Positions 36,207 to 44,789 of a stretch of DNA of 64,000 nucleotides are shown here, one piece after another. The notes under the pieces are model-generated. The model was not told the origin of the DNA, did not search any database, and saw only the letters and a list, made by a program, of their open reading frames with translations. Numbering within the stretch: the first letter of the stretch is position 1; each line of letters begins with the position of its first letter. The position numbers and the translations under genes are program-made. The stretch is from JAOUEA01 sp963790335 (GTDB lineage Bacteria > Actinomycetota > UBA4738 > HRBIN12): positions 124,001-188,000 of the forward strand of contig CAWBOB010000001.1 in NCBI GenBank assembly GCA_963790335.1, read 5' to 3'.

Positions 36207-36684
36207 CCCGCTTCCAAGGCGTGGCGTACCGTCCGATACTCGCATGGGCTCCGGTTGCCATGACGGCCAGCCGGCGATGTCGGTGCCCCTGTCGTGGAAC
36301 GACTAGGGCCTGCTCGTAGGCTGCAGCTCACGGCCGCGTTCGGGGCGGAGGAGACTCTGTTCGACCTTGCGGGCCAGCTGGAGACGGCCAGATCGTGGCG
36401 GGGAAGCGCCCTCTGCCGGCTGGAGGAACCTCCGAGACATAGCAATCTGGCCGGTTGCGTTACGACGAGCATCTCTCCGCCCTCTCCGAGAAGGCCATTT
36501 TCATATCCTCCGCTCGCTGATCCAACGGCCGACGAATGGGCTTCGCCTGGCCGCCGAGCCAAGTCTGCGAGCTCTCGCACGCCGGGCCCTGTAGGCCTCG
36601 ACCGGGATGTTTGTCCTGTTCCACTCCGAGTGAGTCAAGAGGGCGAGTCGGGATGCCGACTCCATTCTGATGCAGGGCAAGACA
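36207..36684. other. 478-bp gap without a recognisable gene
   Basis: No frame on either strand gives protein-like sequence of useful length and no tRNA or strong hairpin is apparent. It lies upstream of the diguanylate cyclase gene and may hold its promoter. Confidence 0.4.
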
Positions 36685-37963
36685 ATGTCGGTCAAGAGCA
36701 AGGGACTCGCGGTGCTCCTGTACCGCTCCTGATGCTCGTCGCGACAACGGCCGTAACCTTCCGCATGCTGAGACAATCCGAGGAGACGGATGCCCGCGTG
36801 ACTCACGCCTACTACGTGAGGGATCGGATCCAGAGAGTCCACGACGACTTGGTAGACGTCGAGACGGGTGTCCGGGGGTATCTCCTGACGGAGGATCCAG
36901 AATTCCTGGACCCGTACTGGCGAGGATCCGACGCCCTTCTGTTGGATCTCCAATACCTGGAACTCGCGGTCGAGAACGAGGGATCCGCAGCTCGACATCT
37001 TGCGACTGCGGGTCCTCTCTAAGCGGCGGATCGACATCCTGGAACGGCTCCTCTCGGGCGCCGAGAACCATTCGACCGACGAGGCCCGTACGCTCGCGCT
37101 CTTGGGCCGCGGACGCCTCGTGATGGACGAAATCCGTTCGCTCCTCGGCCAGATGGCAAGGCAGCAGCAAGCAAGGATAGATGCCGCTCAACGCGATGCT
37201 GAGAGAACCCGTAGCGACACCTTTACGGTTGCGGTCGGCGGTGCGCCCGTGGGCATCGGACTGGCGCTGGCCATCGTGTTCATCTTCAACGGAAAGCTAG
37301 TGCGACGACTCGCTCGCGTGCACGCCAACGCTCGGCGGCTCGAGCTCGGCCAACCGATGGTGGGCGATGACGAGGCCGAGGACGAGATCGGACGCCTTGG
37401 CCAGGCATTAGTCAAGAGCGGGACGCTCGCAATGGAACTGCAGAAAGAGTTACAACGCCTCGCCACGGTCGATCCGCTGACCGGGCTGGCGAATCGTCGG
37501 GGTCTCATGCCGCTGCTCGAACATCAGCTCGAGCTCGCAAAGAGGCAGCGCGAGCCAGTCTCGCTGCTCTTCGTCGACCTCGATGGGTTGAAGGCCGTGA
37601 ACGACACGCTCGGGCACCGTGTTGGAGACGAGATGATCGCCGAGACGGCGGCACTGTTGCGAGATACGTTCAGATCCTCCGACGTTCCCGCCCGGATCGG
37701 CGGCGACGAGTTCTGCGTCATGCTGACCGGCGAATCGGCCGTCCACACCGACGCTGCGAAACTCCGGCTGCGGGCCGCGTTGGACTACACGAATCGGTTG
37801 CCAGGGCGGTCCTATGTTCTATCGATGTCTGTAGGCGTCGCAAGCTTCGATCCGGACCACCCCTATCTCGTCAGACGATCTCATCGCGGAGGCTGACCGC
37901 CGCATGTACGAGCACAAGCGGTCGAAGCGTGCAGGTCGCGTTTCGCCTCTGGGGGTCGGTTGA
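36685..37963 (+). CDS. Membrane diguanylate cyclase with CHASE3-like sensor (three frameshifts)
   Basis: About 426 residues after correction. Order: N-terminal membrane helix (LLMLVATTAVTF), CHASE3-like extracellular helices (VHDDLVDVETGVRGYLLTED), a second membrane helix (VGIGLALAIVFIF), a HAMP-like linker (RLARVHANARRLELGQP) and a GGDEF domain with DPLTGLANRRG, VDLDGLKAVND and the active-site RIGGDEF. The intact GGDEF suggests c-di-GMP synthesis. Frame breaks at about 36720, 36987 and 37867; the last restores DDLIAEADRRMYEHKR at the C-terminus. Three breaks in one gene could also mean a pseudogene, but the same error type occurs in essential genes here. Confidence 0.78.
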
Positions 37964-38076
37964 GGTCGCGGCGAGCGCGCCCGCCGATCGAGATCGCTGG
38001 CTCATGCCCGTTGGATCGAAATCATCGCTGCTGCCGGAGCCTCGCAAGGCCAAGAGGCCGTGAGCAGGACCTTCTG

Positions 38077-38153
38077 TGGTCGGGGCGGCGGGATTCGAAC
38101 CCGCGACCTCTTGCTCCCAAAGCAAGTGCGCTGCCAGGCTGCGCTACGCCCCG
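38077..38153 (-). tRNA. tRNA-Pro (anticodon TGG)
   Basis: On the minus strand: acceptor CGGGGCG/CGCCCCG, D-arm, anticodon stem CTTGC/GCAAG with loop TTTGGGA (TGG), T-arm GCGGGTTCGAATCCCGC, discriminator A and encoded CCA. A TATCAT hexamer (plus-strand 38163-38168) lies 9 nt upstream as a -10 box. It closes the patchwork region at 31.6-38 kb. Confidence 0.96.
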
Positions 38154-38162
38154 TGGCTTCCG

Positions 38163-38168
38163 ATGATA
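38163..38168 (-). promoter_or_regulatory. -10 element (TATCAT) of tRNA-Pro
   Basis: Minus-strand TATCAT, 9 nt before the first tRNA base. Confidence 0.45.
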
Positions 38169-38267
38169 CGGGCAAGCAAGGCCGCAGGAACACCGACTCA
38201 CCGCGGTGTGCCGAACGGCTGAGCCGAGGGACCGAAGGACCGATTGCGCGGCCGCTCGCAGCAGGTC

Positions 38268-38273
38268 TACGTT
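38268..38273 (+). promoter_or_regulatory. -10 element (TACGTT), leaderless start
   Basis: TACGTT is 6 nt before the ATG at 38280, identical in sequence and spacing to the one before the lysyl oxidase gene. Confidence 0.45.
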
Positions 38274-38279
38274 GACCGC

Positions 38280-38696
38280 ATGGAGCTCGCCCCCCAGAAC
38301 CGCTCGACCGTGGGCTATCTGGCTCTCGTCGTGCTGCTCATCGCAGGCATCACGATCGGGCTGGCTCTGTTCGTGATCCAGGCACGCGGCCCCCTGGGCG
38401 ACGCCGAGTTCTCCGTGGCGGCCGGCGAAGGTGTCGAGTGTCCTGCGGGATCCGGAGTGCCGACCTGCTTCCGCTTCGATGTGACCAACGCGGGCGCCGG
38501 CGAAGGCATGCTCGAGTGCATGGTCGTGCCCCAGGAGGGAACCACGGCCGTGTTCACCGCGAGCGGCAGCGATCGCTACCTCAGCACCGGTCTCGTGCCC
38601 GTCGGTGACACGTATCCGATGTACACCGAGGTGGAGCCGCTCGGCGACAACGACACCGTGCGATCCCCGACCGTGGTCTGCGCAGCAGCCGGGTAG
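38280..38696 (+). CDS. Membrane-anchored hypothetical protein with extracellular Cys domain
   Basis: 138 residues: short cytoplasmic N-terminus, one membrane helix (about 11-35, GYLALVVLLIAGITIGLALF), then an extracellular domain of about 100 residues with four cysteines (VECPAG, PTCFRF, LECMVV, VVCAAAG) that could form two disulfides. The FRFDVTNAGAGEG strand suggests an Ig-like or FxLYD-like beta fold. Family not recognised. Convergent with PhzF, 3 bp between stop codons. Confidence 0.65.
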   Translation: MELAPQNRSTVGYLALVVLLIAGITIGLALFVIQARGPLGDAEFSVAAGEGVECPAGSGVPTCFRFDVTNAGAGEGMLECMVVPQEGTTAVFTASGSDRYLSTGLVPVGDTYPMYTEVEPLGDNDTVRSPTVVCAAAG

Positions 38697-38699
38697 GGC

Positions 38700-39560
38700 T
38701 CAGAACGAGAACGCACCCTCGCCGAAGGCGCGCACACCGCCCGACACGTCGATCGTCCAGGAGGCGCCCTCGGCCTCGACGTCGACCTGCAGGAAGCTCG
38801 GACGCCCCATCAACTCCCCCTGCGACACGAGCGTGCGCCCCGGCATGCCGGCGAGCCCGTGTCGCGAGAGATAGGCGCCGAGCGGACCGGCTGCCGAGCC
38901 CGTCGCCGCGTCCTCGCCGATCGCCATGAATCGATCGAACATGCGCGCCATCACGTCACCGTCGCTGCGCACAGCGAACAGGTAGAGGGACTCCGCGTCG
39001 GCCGCCTCGCACGCCGCTGTGCATGCGCGCGGGTTCCGCTCGGCACGGCGCAGGGTGGGCTCGTCGCGCACCGGGACCATGAGGTGCGCGATGCCGGTCG
39101 AGATCGCGACGACGGGCAGATCGTGGGCGAGATCGTGCGCCTCGAGTCCCGCGCCCGTCGCGACGGCGGCGCGGTCGGCGAACGGCTCGGAGAAGACGGG
39201 CGGAAGCTGGCGCATCGTCGCACGGCCGTTCGCGAGATCGACCTGCACCGGCACCAGGCCCGCCGCACACGTCTGCACCGACGAGGCATCGATCCGGCCC
39301 TCGGACGCGAGCACGAACGCGGTGCCGATCGTCGGATGCCCTGCGAACGGAAGCTCGCCGTCCGGCGTGAAGATCCTCACGTCGTACCCGTCTGGTCGCA
39401 CCGCGGTCACGAAGGTGGTCTCCGAGAACCCGATCTCGCGAGCGAGCGTGAGCATCGCTCGATCGTCGAGACCCGGCGGAACCTCAGGCACCACGCAGAG
39501 CTGGTTGCCGGTGAACGGCTCGTCGGCGAACACGTCGAGCAGACGGAACGGTACGCGCAT
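38700..39560 (-). CDS. PhzF-family isomerase
   Basis: 286 residues of the diaminopimelate-epimerase-like fold. The catalytic glutamate is Glu47 in GFSETTF; GELPFAGHPTIGTA and GEDAATGSAAGPLGAYL are the two conserved substrate loops. PhzF in pseudomonads isomerises a phenazine precursor, but most members act on unknown metabolites, and no phenazine genes are here. Confidence 0.9.
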   Translation of the reverse strand: MRVPFRLLDVFADEPFTGNQLCVVPEVPPGLDDRAMLTLAREIGFSETTFVTAVRPDGYDVRIFTPDGELPFAGHPTIGTAFVLASEGRIDASSVQTCAAGLVPVQVDLANGRATMRQLPPVFSEPFADRAAVATGAGLEAHDLAHDLPVVAISTGIAHLMVPVRDEPTLRRAERNPRACTAACEAADAESLYLFAVRSDGDVMARMFDRFMAIGEDAATGSAAGPLGAYLSRHGLAGMPGRTLVSQGELMGRPSFLQVDVEAEGASWTIDVSGGVRAFGEGAFSF

Positions 39561-39588
39561 GGCGTGGAAGTATCGCAGCCACGGTTGT

Positions 39589-39594
39589 TAGTCT
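39589..39594 (+). promoter_or_regulatory. -10 element (TAGTCT) of tRNA-Gly
   Basis: TAGTCT lies 11 nt before the first base of tRNA-Gly. Confidence 0.4.
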
Positions 39595-39605
39595 TGGTGG
39601 AAGCC

Positions 39606-39676
<71 letters not shown>

Positions 39677-39746
39677 CAACGCTCCGGCCAGGCTGTCCCT
39701 GCCGCCAGTCGCGATCGAATCACTCTCGTAGGTCCGGTGGAGCGCC

Positions 39747-39752
39747 TAGAGT
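39747..39752 (+). promoter_or_regulatory. -10 element (TAGAGT) of tRNA-Arg
   Basis: TAGAGT is 13 nt upstream of the first tRNA-Arg base. Confidence 0.35.
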
Positions 39753-39765
39753 GGAGCGACATCCC

Positions 39766-39841
39766 GCGCCGGTAGCTCAGGGGACAGAGCGGCGGACTTC
39801 TAATCCGCGGGTCGCAGGTTCGAATCCTGCCCGGCGCGCCA
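39766..39841 (+). tRNA. tRNA-Arg (anticodon TCT)
   Basis: Acceptor GCGCCGG/CCGGCGC, anticodon stem GCGGA/TCCGC with loop CTTCTAA (TCT), T-arm GCAGGTTCGAATCCTGC, discriminator G and encoded CCA. 76 nt. Confidence 0.96.
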
Positions 39842-39962
39842 GAATCGTTGTGCGCCAAGCCGTGTGGGGTGAGTCGGCAAGCTCGGCTCGGCGCTGGGCA
39901 TCGATCGCCGGGCTCCCGAGGGTGCGACCTCAGGAGCCCGGCGGATGCGATCGATGCCGACG

Positions 39963-40436
39963 TCAGATGGCCGGCGCGAGCTGCCCGCGGATCGCTCCGT
40001 CCGGATAGGCCCGCGTGTGAACGTTCACGTAGAACCGTTCCGGGTTCGCGATCATCCTGTCGATCAGATCCGAGTCGACGCCGCGGACGCATCCCTGCAC
40101 GCCCTTGATCGTGCTGGGAAGCGGCTCCGAGGATGCGAAGAGTTCGACCCGAACGCGTCCGGCGATGCTCGCCGAGCCTCTGTGGATGTGTGCTGCGATC
40201 GGACGATCGATGCCTCGCCAGGTCACCTCGAAGCACACCTCGTCGGCAACCGGATCGAGATCGATCGTCGCAGCACCGGTCCCGTTGGCGTCGCCCGGCC
40301 CCGGTACCTCGGCTGCGCCGGTGAGGGCGGTGTCGAGGGTCACGATGCCTCCCGCGGTTGCCTGGGTCAGCGGCACCAGAGCCACGATCCCCACGAGCAA
40401 CGCCAAGCCGATGGTGCTCTTCCGGCGTGTGCGCAG
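39963..40436 (-). CDS. Secreted CHRD-domain protein, probable CTG start
   Basis: A CHRD domain (chordin-like) follows a signal peptide. Visible signatures are LTGAAEVPGPGDANGTGAA, AAHIHRG and FYVNVHTRAYPDGAIRGQL. The frame lacks an ATG or GTG at a sensible place; CTG at 40436 sits 7 nt after AAGGAG (plus-strand 40444-40449) and yields RTRRKSTIGLALLVGIVALV, a textbook signal peptide, for 157 residues. An in-frame TTG at 40406 would remove the basic region. Either a rare CTG start or a sequence error. Function of CHRD in bacteria is unknown. Confidence 0.8.
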   Translation of the reverse strand: MRTRRKSTIGLALLVGIVALVPLTQATAGGIVTLDTALTGAAEVPGPGDANGTGAATIDLDPVADEVCFEVTWRGIDRPIAAHIHRGSASIAGRVRVELFASSEPLPSTIKGVQGCVRGVDSDLIDRMIANPERFYVNVHTRAYPDGAIRGQLAPAI

Positions 40437-40799
40437 TACACCACTCCTTCCGTTCGGTCGGCCGGCCGACCCGGCCGAGCACCTGTGGGGAAGGCGTGCC
40501 GCCGGACGGTGAAGTACCCGCCTCGGGTTCCACGACGGTCACATCAGCTGGTACCCGGTCGACCCTATCCGAAACGGCGGAGTACCGCATTCGTACTGCA
40601 AACGACGTACCTGACCTGCACATTTGACACTCTCCCGCATCGCCGAGAGCCTCAAGGGCAGGCAAGTCCGAGGCGAGCCAGGGTAGGGCTCGACCGAGAC
40701 CGGGCGGGGTCTCGTCCATCGAGAGGGGGTCGCAGAGGCCGATCAAGGCCATCCGTGGGGTGGCGGTATGCGCTCATCGATCGGAGGGAGACGACGCCG
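40437..40799. other. 363-bp divergent promoter region
   Basis: It lies between the CHRD and DUF1996 genes, both secreted. It contains the dyad AGTAC-n7-GTACT (40581-40597), a TTGACA box (40624-40629) without a matching -10, and a 7-bp stem CGAGACC-gggcgg-GGTCTCG (40695-40714). The DUF1996 ribosome site GGAGGGAG is near its end. I see no riboswitch consensus I can name. Confidence 0.4.
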
Positions 40800-41516
40800 A
40801 TGCGGAAGCTGCTCGCAACATCAGTGCTCGTCGGGGCCCTGCTAGCTCCGATGCCCGTCGCTCACGCGGCGACGCCGAGGTTCCAGATCAGATGCGATTC
40901 ATCGCACGTGTCGCAGGTGGACCCGATCGTCTCGCCAGGTCGCGTCTCGTCCCATCTGCACGAGTTCTTCGGCAACACCACGACCAACGCCCTCTCGACC
41001 TACCGCTCGATGGTGCGAGGCGGCACGACCTGCAGCGCCTCGGGCGATACGGCGGGGTACTGGGTTCCCACGCTCACGACCCTCGGGGGTCAGGTGATCC
41101 GCGCCCAGACGATCCTGCTCTACTACCGAGGCGAACCCGGGGCGAGGACCGTGGCCTTCCCGCCCGACCTGCGCATGGTCTCGAACACCTTGGCGTCGGG
41201 GGTGTCCCTATCCAACCTCATCGTCAAGTTCCCGCAGTGCTGGGACGGTGTCCACACCGACAGCGCCGACCACATGTCGCACATGGCGCACGCCTCGGGC
41301 CAGGGCTGTCCTTCATCGCACCCCGTCAGGGTTCCAGCGCTCACGATCGTGGCTCGCTACCCGCTGGCACGGGTCTCCGGACTCCGGCTGTCGAGCGGAT
41401 CGCTGACCTCGCTGCACGCGGACTTCTGGAACACCTGGGACCAACCGACGCTCGAGACGCTGGTGGCTCGCTGCCTGAACACGTCCACATCGAGCTGCCC
41501 GAGGATCGACGGGTAG
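40800..41516 (+). CDS. Secreted DUF1996 domain protein
   Basis: 238 residues with a signal peptide cut after PVAHA. The domain opens with the DUF1996 signature DPIVSPGRVSSHLHEFFG and continues through GYWVPTL, YYRG, RMVSNT, CWDG and HMSHMA. DUF1996 is found in fungi and actinobacteria as an extracellular domain of unknown function; some are linked to polysaccharide-related proteins. The ATG is preceded by a strong GGAGGGAG. About six cysteines could form disulfides. Confidence 0.85.
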   Translation: MRKLLATSVLVGALLAPMPVAHAATPRFQIRCDSSHVSQVDPIVSPGRVSSHLHEFFGNTTTNALSTYRSMVRGGTTCSASGDTAGYWVPTLTTLGGQVIRAQTILLYYRGEPGARTVAFPPDLRMVSNTLASGVSLSNLIVKFPQCWDGVHTDSADHMSHMAHASGQGCPSSHPVRVPALTIVARYPLARVSGLRLSSGSLTSLHADFWNTWDQPTLETLVARCLNTSTSSCPRIDG

Positions 41517-41568
41517 CGGGCGCCGCCACCCGGCGCGGGGTCCGAGCCTGGCATCCGGCGGTCTGCGC

Positions 41569-42498
41569 CTAGCCGTCGGATCCCAGGTTCGGATCCCCGC
41601 CGCTGCGCGTGCGCGAGGGATCGGCCGAGTCGGATTCGGGCAGCGTGATCCGATCGCGGGGGGGCGTGGCCCCGCTGCGCTCGGCGACCACGCTGAGACC
41701 CAGGTGCAGCGCGAGCGAGGTGGCCGCCGACCACAGCAGCATCGCGATCACCGTCAGCAACGGCCCGTAGGGATTGTCCGAGTCCGCGCTCACCGCCAGA
41801 TATGCGCCGAGCAACGCGGTGAACACCGCCCACATCGCGAGCGCCGTGATCGCGCCGGCGACCAGGTCACGGGCGGGCGGATGCGTCGGCGACACCACCC
41901 GGAAGATCACCGCGATCGCCGCTCCGGCGAGCGCGAATCCGACCGGCCAGCGAGCGACCTCCCAGGCCGTGGCCGCGGAGCCATGCCAGCCGAAGCCGGT
42001 CGCGATGGAGCGCCCGGCTCCGATCATCACGCCGCCAGCGACCAGCGCCACGCCCGCGGTGAGGGCGAGGGCGAGGGCGCGACCGTATCGATCCAGTGCC
42101 GGCGGGTCGACCGAGATGTCGTGGAGCCGACGAGCCGACCGCTCGAACTGCGCCATCGCGAGGGTGCCCGACACGAGCGCCGCCCCCAAGCCGGTCACGG
42201 CAGCGGTCGCCCCTCCGCCGGCACCCTGGCGTGCCGCTTCCTGCAACAGACGCCCCGACGAACCCGGTGTCACCCGGAGCGCCATCTCCTGCACGATCGT
42301 GCGGAGCTGCTCCAGGTCGAGCACGCTCGCCAGGCCGACGAGGCCGACGAAGCCGGACATCATGATGAAAGCCGACTGATACGCGAAGGCACGCACGTGG
42401 CTCGTGCCGTCGGACCCACGCAGCCGGCGCAGCGCTCCTGCCGCCGTCGACATCAGCGTCTGCTGAGCATGCCTGCGGTCGGGTGACGAACGGCTCAC
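41569..42498 (-). CDS. YihY/BrkB-family membrane protein
   Basis: 309 residues with about six membrane helices. The YihY pattern is recognisable in AYQSAFIMMSGFVGLVGLA, the DRYGRALALALTAGVAL helix, and the last helices ending LLTVIAMLLWSAATSLALHLG; the C-terminal tail is hydrophilic. Role of the family is unclear (formerly mis-called RNase BN). Start overlaps the purK stop by 4 bp, so it is cotranscribed with purEK without an obvious functional link. Confidence 0.8.
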   Translation of the reverse strand: MSRSSPDRRHAQQTLMSTAAGALRRLRGSDGTSHVRAFAYQSAFIMMSGFVGLVGLASVLDLEQLRTIVQEMALRVTPGSSGRLLQEAARQGAGGGATAAVTGLGAALVSGTLAMAQFERSARRLHDISVDPPALDRYGRALALALTAGVALVAGGVMIGAGRSIATGFGWHGSAATAWEVARWPVGFALAGAAIAVIFRVVSPTHPPARDLVAGAITALAMWAVFTALLGAYLAVSADSDNPYGPLLTVIAMLLWSAATSLALHLGLSVVAERSGATPPRDRITLPESDSADPSRTRSGGDPNLGSDG

Positions 42499-43598
42499 GG
42501 CACATCCACCAGGTTCGACACCTCACGGAGGCGCCCCGCGAGCTCGGCCTCGCCGGCGGCCGTGATCGTCACGTGACCGAGCTTGCGACCGGGGCGCGCA
42601 TCCTTGCCGTAGTCGTGGAGGTGCGCACCGGATACCGCCATCACGGCGGCTGCATCGGGCATCACACCGATGAGGTTCACCATGGCACTCTCGCCGACCG
42701 GTTCAGTCGGCCCCAGAGGAAGCCCGCAGACGGCACGCAGATGGTTCTCGAACTGGGAGGTCTCCGCGCCCTCGATCGTCCAGTGTCCCGAGTTGTGCAC
42801 GCGGGGCGCCATCTCGTTGCCGAGCAGCGACCCACCGACCTCGAACAGCTCGATGGCGAGCACGCCGACGTACGAGAGCTCCGTCAGCACGGCGTGAGCA
42901 CGCGCCTCCGCCTCTCGTCGCATCTCGGGGTCGACGTCGGGGGCAGGAGCACGCGTCAGCCGCAGGATGCCGTCGCGATGATGGTTCTCGACGAGTGGAT
43001 ACGCGACCGTCGCCCCGTCGCTCCCCCGAGCCGCCACGATCGAGAGCTCCCGGTCGAACTCGACGAAGGCCTCGAGCAGGCACGGCACCTCGCCGAGCGA
43101 GCGCCAGGCGTCGAGGGCGAGCAGCGCATCGTGGATCACCGCCTGACCCTTGCCGTCGTAGCCGAGCCGCCGCGTCTTGAGCACCGCCGGCGTGCCGACC
43201 CGGGCCAGCGCATCGGTCAGGGATGCAGGCGAGTCCACCGGCGCGTATGGGGGCACCGCGAGGCCCGTGCGCGTGAACAGCTCCTTCTCGACCAGCCGAT
43301 CCTGCGCCGCCTCGAGCGCGCCCGGCGGTGGCAGCACGGGCACGAGCCCTTCGACGAACCGCGCTGCCTCGACGGGCACGTTCTCGAACTCGTAGGTGAT
43401 CACATCGGCGAACGCGGCGAGGTCGGCGAGGGCCCCGAGGTCGTCGTACGTGCCGACGATGGCCGGTGCCACCGCGGCGGCCGGCGACGAAGGCGCCGGG
43501 TCCAGGGTCGTGCACTCGATGCCGAGCTCGTGACCCGCCAGGGCGAGCATGCGCCCGAGCTGACCGCCCCCGATGATGCCCACGCGCATCACGCCCAC
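42495..43598 (-). CDS. purK: N5-carboxyaminoimidazole ribonucleotide synthase PurK
   Basis: 367-residue ATP-grasp enzyme of purine synthesis, carboxylating AIR with bicarbonate. Seen: N-terminal GIIGGGQLGRML, ITYEFENVP, LKTRRLGYDGKGQ (ATP binding) and EMAPRVHNSGHWTIEG. It begins 3 bp after purE. Length is normal. Confidence 0.95.
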   Translation of the reverse strand: MGVMRVGIIGGGQLGRMLALAGHELGIECTTLDPAPSSPAAAVAPAIVGTYDDLGALADLAAFADVITYEFENVPVEAARFVEGLVPVLPPPGALEAAQDRLVEKELFTRTGLAVPPYAPVDSPASLTDALARVGTPAVLKTRRLGYDGKGQAVIHDALLALDAWRSLGEVPCLLEAFVEFDRELSIVAARGSDGATVAYPLVENHHRDGILRLTRAPAPDVDPEMRREAEARAHAVLTELSYVGVLAIELFEVGGSLLGNEMAPRVHNSGHWTIEGAETSQFENHLRAVCGLPLGPTEPVGESAMVNLIGVMPDAAAVMAVSGAHLHDYGKDARPGRKLGHVTITAAGEAELAGRLREVSNLVDVP

Positions 43599-43601
43599 GG
43601 A

Positions 43602-44093
43602 CTATCCCGCCGGGTCCGGGTGCGCGAGCACGGTCGACGTCTGCGACTCGCGGTATCGAGCCAGACGTTCGCGCACCCCGTCATCGCCGAGCGCGATCAC
43701 CGAGGCGGCGAGCAACGCGGCGTTCACGGCGCCGGCTCGACCGATCGCGACGGTCCCCACGGGAACCCCCGCCGGCATCTGCACGATCGAGAGCAGCGAA
43801 TCCATGCCCTTCAGCGCGTGCGACTCGACCGGAACCCCGAACACCGGCAGGCGCGTCTTCGCGGCGGTCATGCCCGGCAGGTGTGCCGCTCCCCCGGCTC
43901 CGGCGACGATGACCTTGAGCCCTCGATCGGCCGCGCTCGAGGCGTACTCGAAGAGCAGGTCGGGCGTGCGGTGCGCGCTCACGACCCTGGTCTCGGCGGG
44001 CACGCCCAGCTCGTCGAGGGTGTCGACGGCGTGGCGCATCGTTTCCCAGTCGCTGCGCGATCCCATGATCACGCCCACCACCGCGTCCGCCAT
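43602..44093 (-). CDS. purE: N5-carboxyaminoimidazole ribonucleotide mutase PurE
   Basis: 163 residues. Active-site motifs are GSRSDWETM (11-19) and VSAHRTPDLLFEYA; GAGGAAHLPGM closes the substrate. Converts N5-CAIR to CAIR after PurK. A TAGACT hexamer lies 9 nt before the ATG. First gene of purE-purK-yihY. Confidence 0.96.
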   Translation of the reverse strand: MADAVVGVIMGSRSDWETMRHAVDTLDELGVPAETRVVSAHRTPDLLFEYASSAADRGLKVIVAGAGGAAHLPGMTAAKTRLPVFGVPVESHALKGMDSLLSIVQMPAGVPVGTVAIGRAGAVNAALLAASVIALGDDGVRERLARYRESQTSTVLAHPDPAG

Positions 44094-44102
44094 CGTGGGC
44101 GC

Positions 44103-44108
44103 AGTCTA
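44103..44108 (-). promoter_or_regulatory. -10 element (TAGACT) of purE
   Basis: Minus-strand TAGACT, 9 nt, then the purE ATG at 44093. Leaderless start predicted. Confidence 0.5.
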
Positions 44109-44256
44109 GACACCGCGTCCGCCGACCGGCCTCCACTGCAGCGGGCATCGCGAGATGCCTTCCGCGAGCCACGCGCTCGTGAGAAGATGCGAGCCTCGCC
44201 GGGTATCGGCGAGGCCGCCCGCCCGATCCACTGCGACAACGAAGGAGTCCCCCCGC

Positions 44257-44781
44257 ATGCGACGCTTCCTGCTCTGCTTCATCGCGATGCTCGCGACCGT
44301 TGCTCTCGTGACGCCCTCGTGGGCCGCGACCACGATCACCGAGATCGTGCCTCGCCGCATCGAGGCGCCGGTCGAGAAGGCCTGTTCGTTCGATGTGACC
44401 GCCACCGACCGGCGCGAACAGACCGCGTCGAGCACGGTCGATGACAGCCGCACGCTGCTGAAGCGCACGATCTCCGGGCGCCAGGTCACCCTGTTCGAGC
44501 GGAGCGAAGGCCACCGCATCGAGATCGAGAGCCTGGGGACGGTCACCATCACCCGCCGGAGCGACGGCACGTACTCCTACGCTCAGCGCGGCTCCGGTGT
44601 GTGGTTCGACGACGGAAGCCTCTCGGGCACCCCGGAGCTGTTGCGGTTCACCGGTACGGTCCGCGCCGTGGGCGTCTACGACGCGGCGACGTTCACGTTC
44701 CACCCGACCTCCCGCACGATCAACGGGGTCACGTCGTCGATCTGCGAGATGCTCCTGTCCGGGCTGAAGACCCGTCACTGA
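44257..44781 (+). CDS. Secreted hypothetical protein
   Basis: 174 residues. Signal peptide (MRRFLLCFIAMLATVALV, cut near SWA-A); the mature part is beta-rich with two cysteines (KACSFDV and SSICEML), probably a disulfide. AAGGAG precedes the ATG. I recognise no family; the order of strands with FEGTVR-like RFTGTVRAVGVYD suggests a small beta barrel. Monocistronic and convergent with a YcaQ-type gene. Confidence 0.65.
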   Translation: MRRFLLCFIAMLATVALVTPSWAATTITEIVPRRIEAPVEKACSFDVTATDRREQTASSTVDDSRTLLKRTISGRQVTLFERSEGHRIEIESLGTVTITRRSDGTYSYAQRGSGVWFDDGSLSGTPELLRFTGTVRAVGVYDAATFTFHPTSRTINGVTSSICEMLLSGLKTRH

Positions 44782-44789
44782 CGGGCCGC

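Noticed and set aside
40437..40799. Riboswitch in front of the DUF1996 gene
   Set aside because: Hairpins are present, but no conserved core of a known class could be matched by eye.
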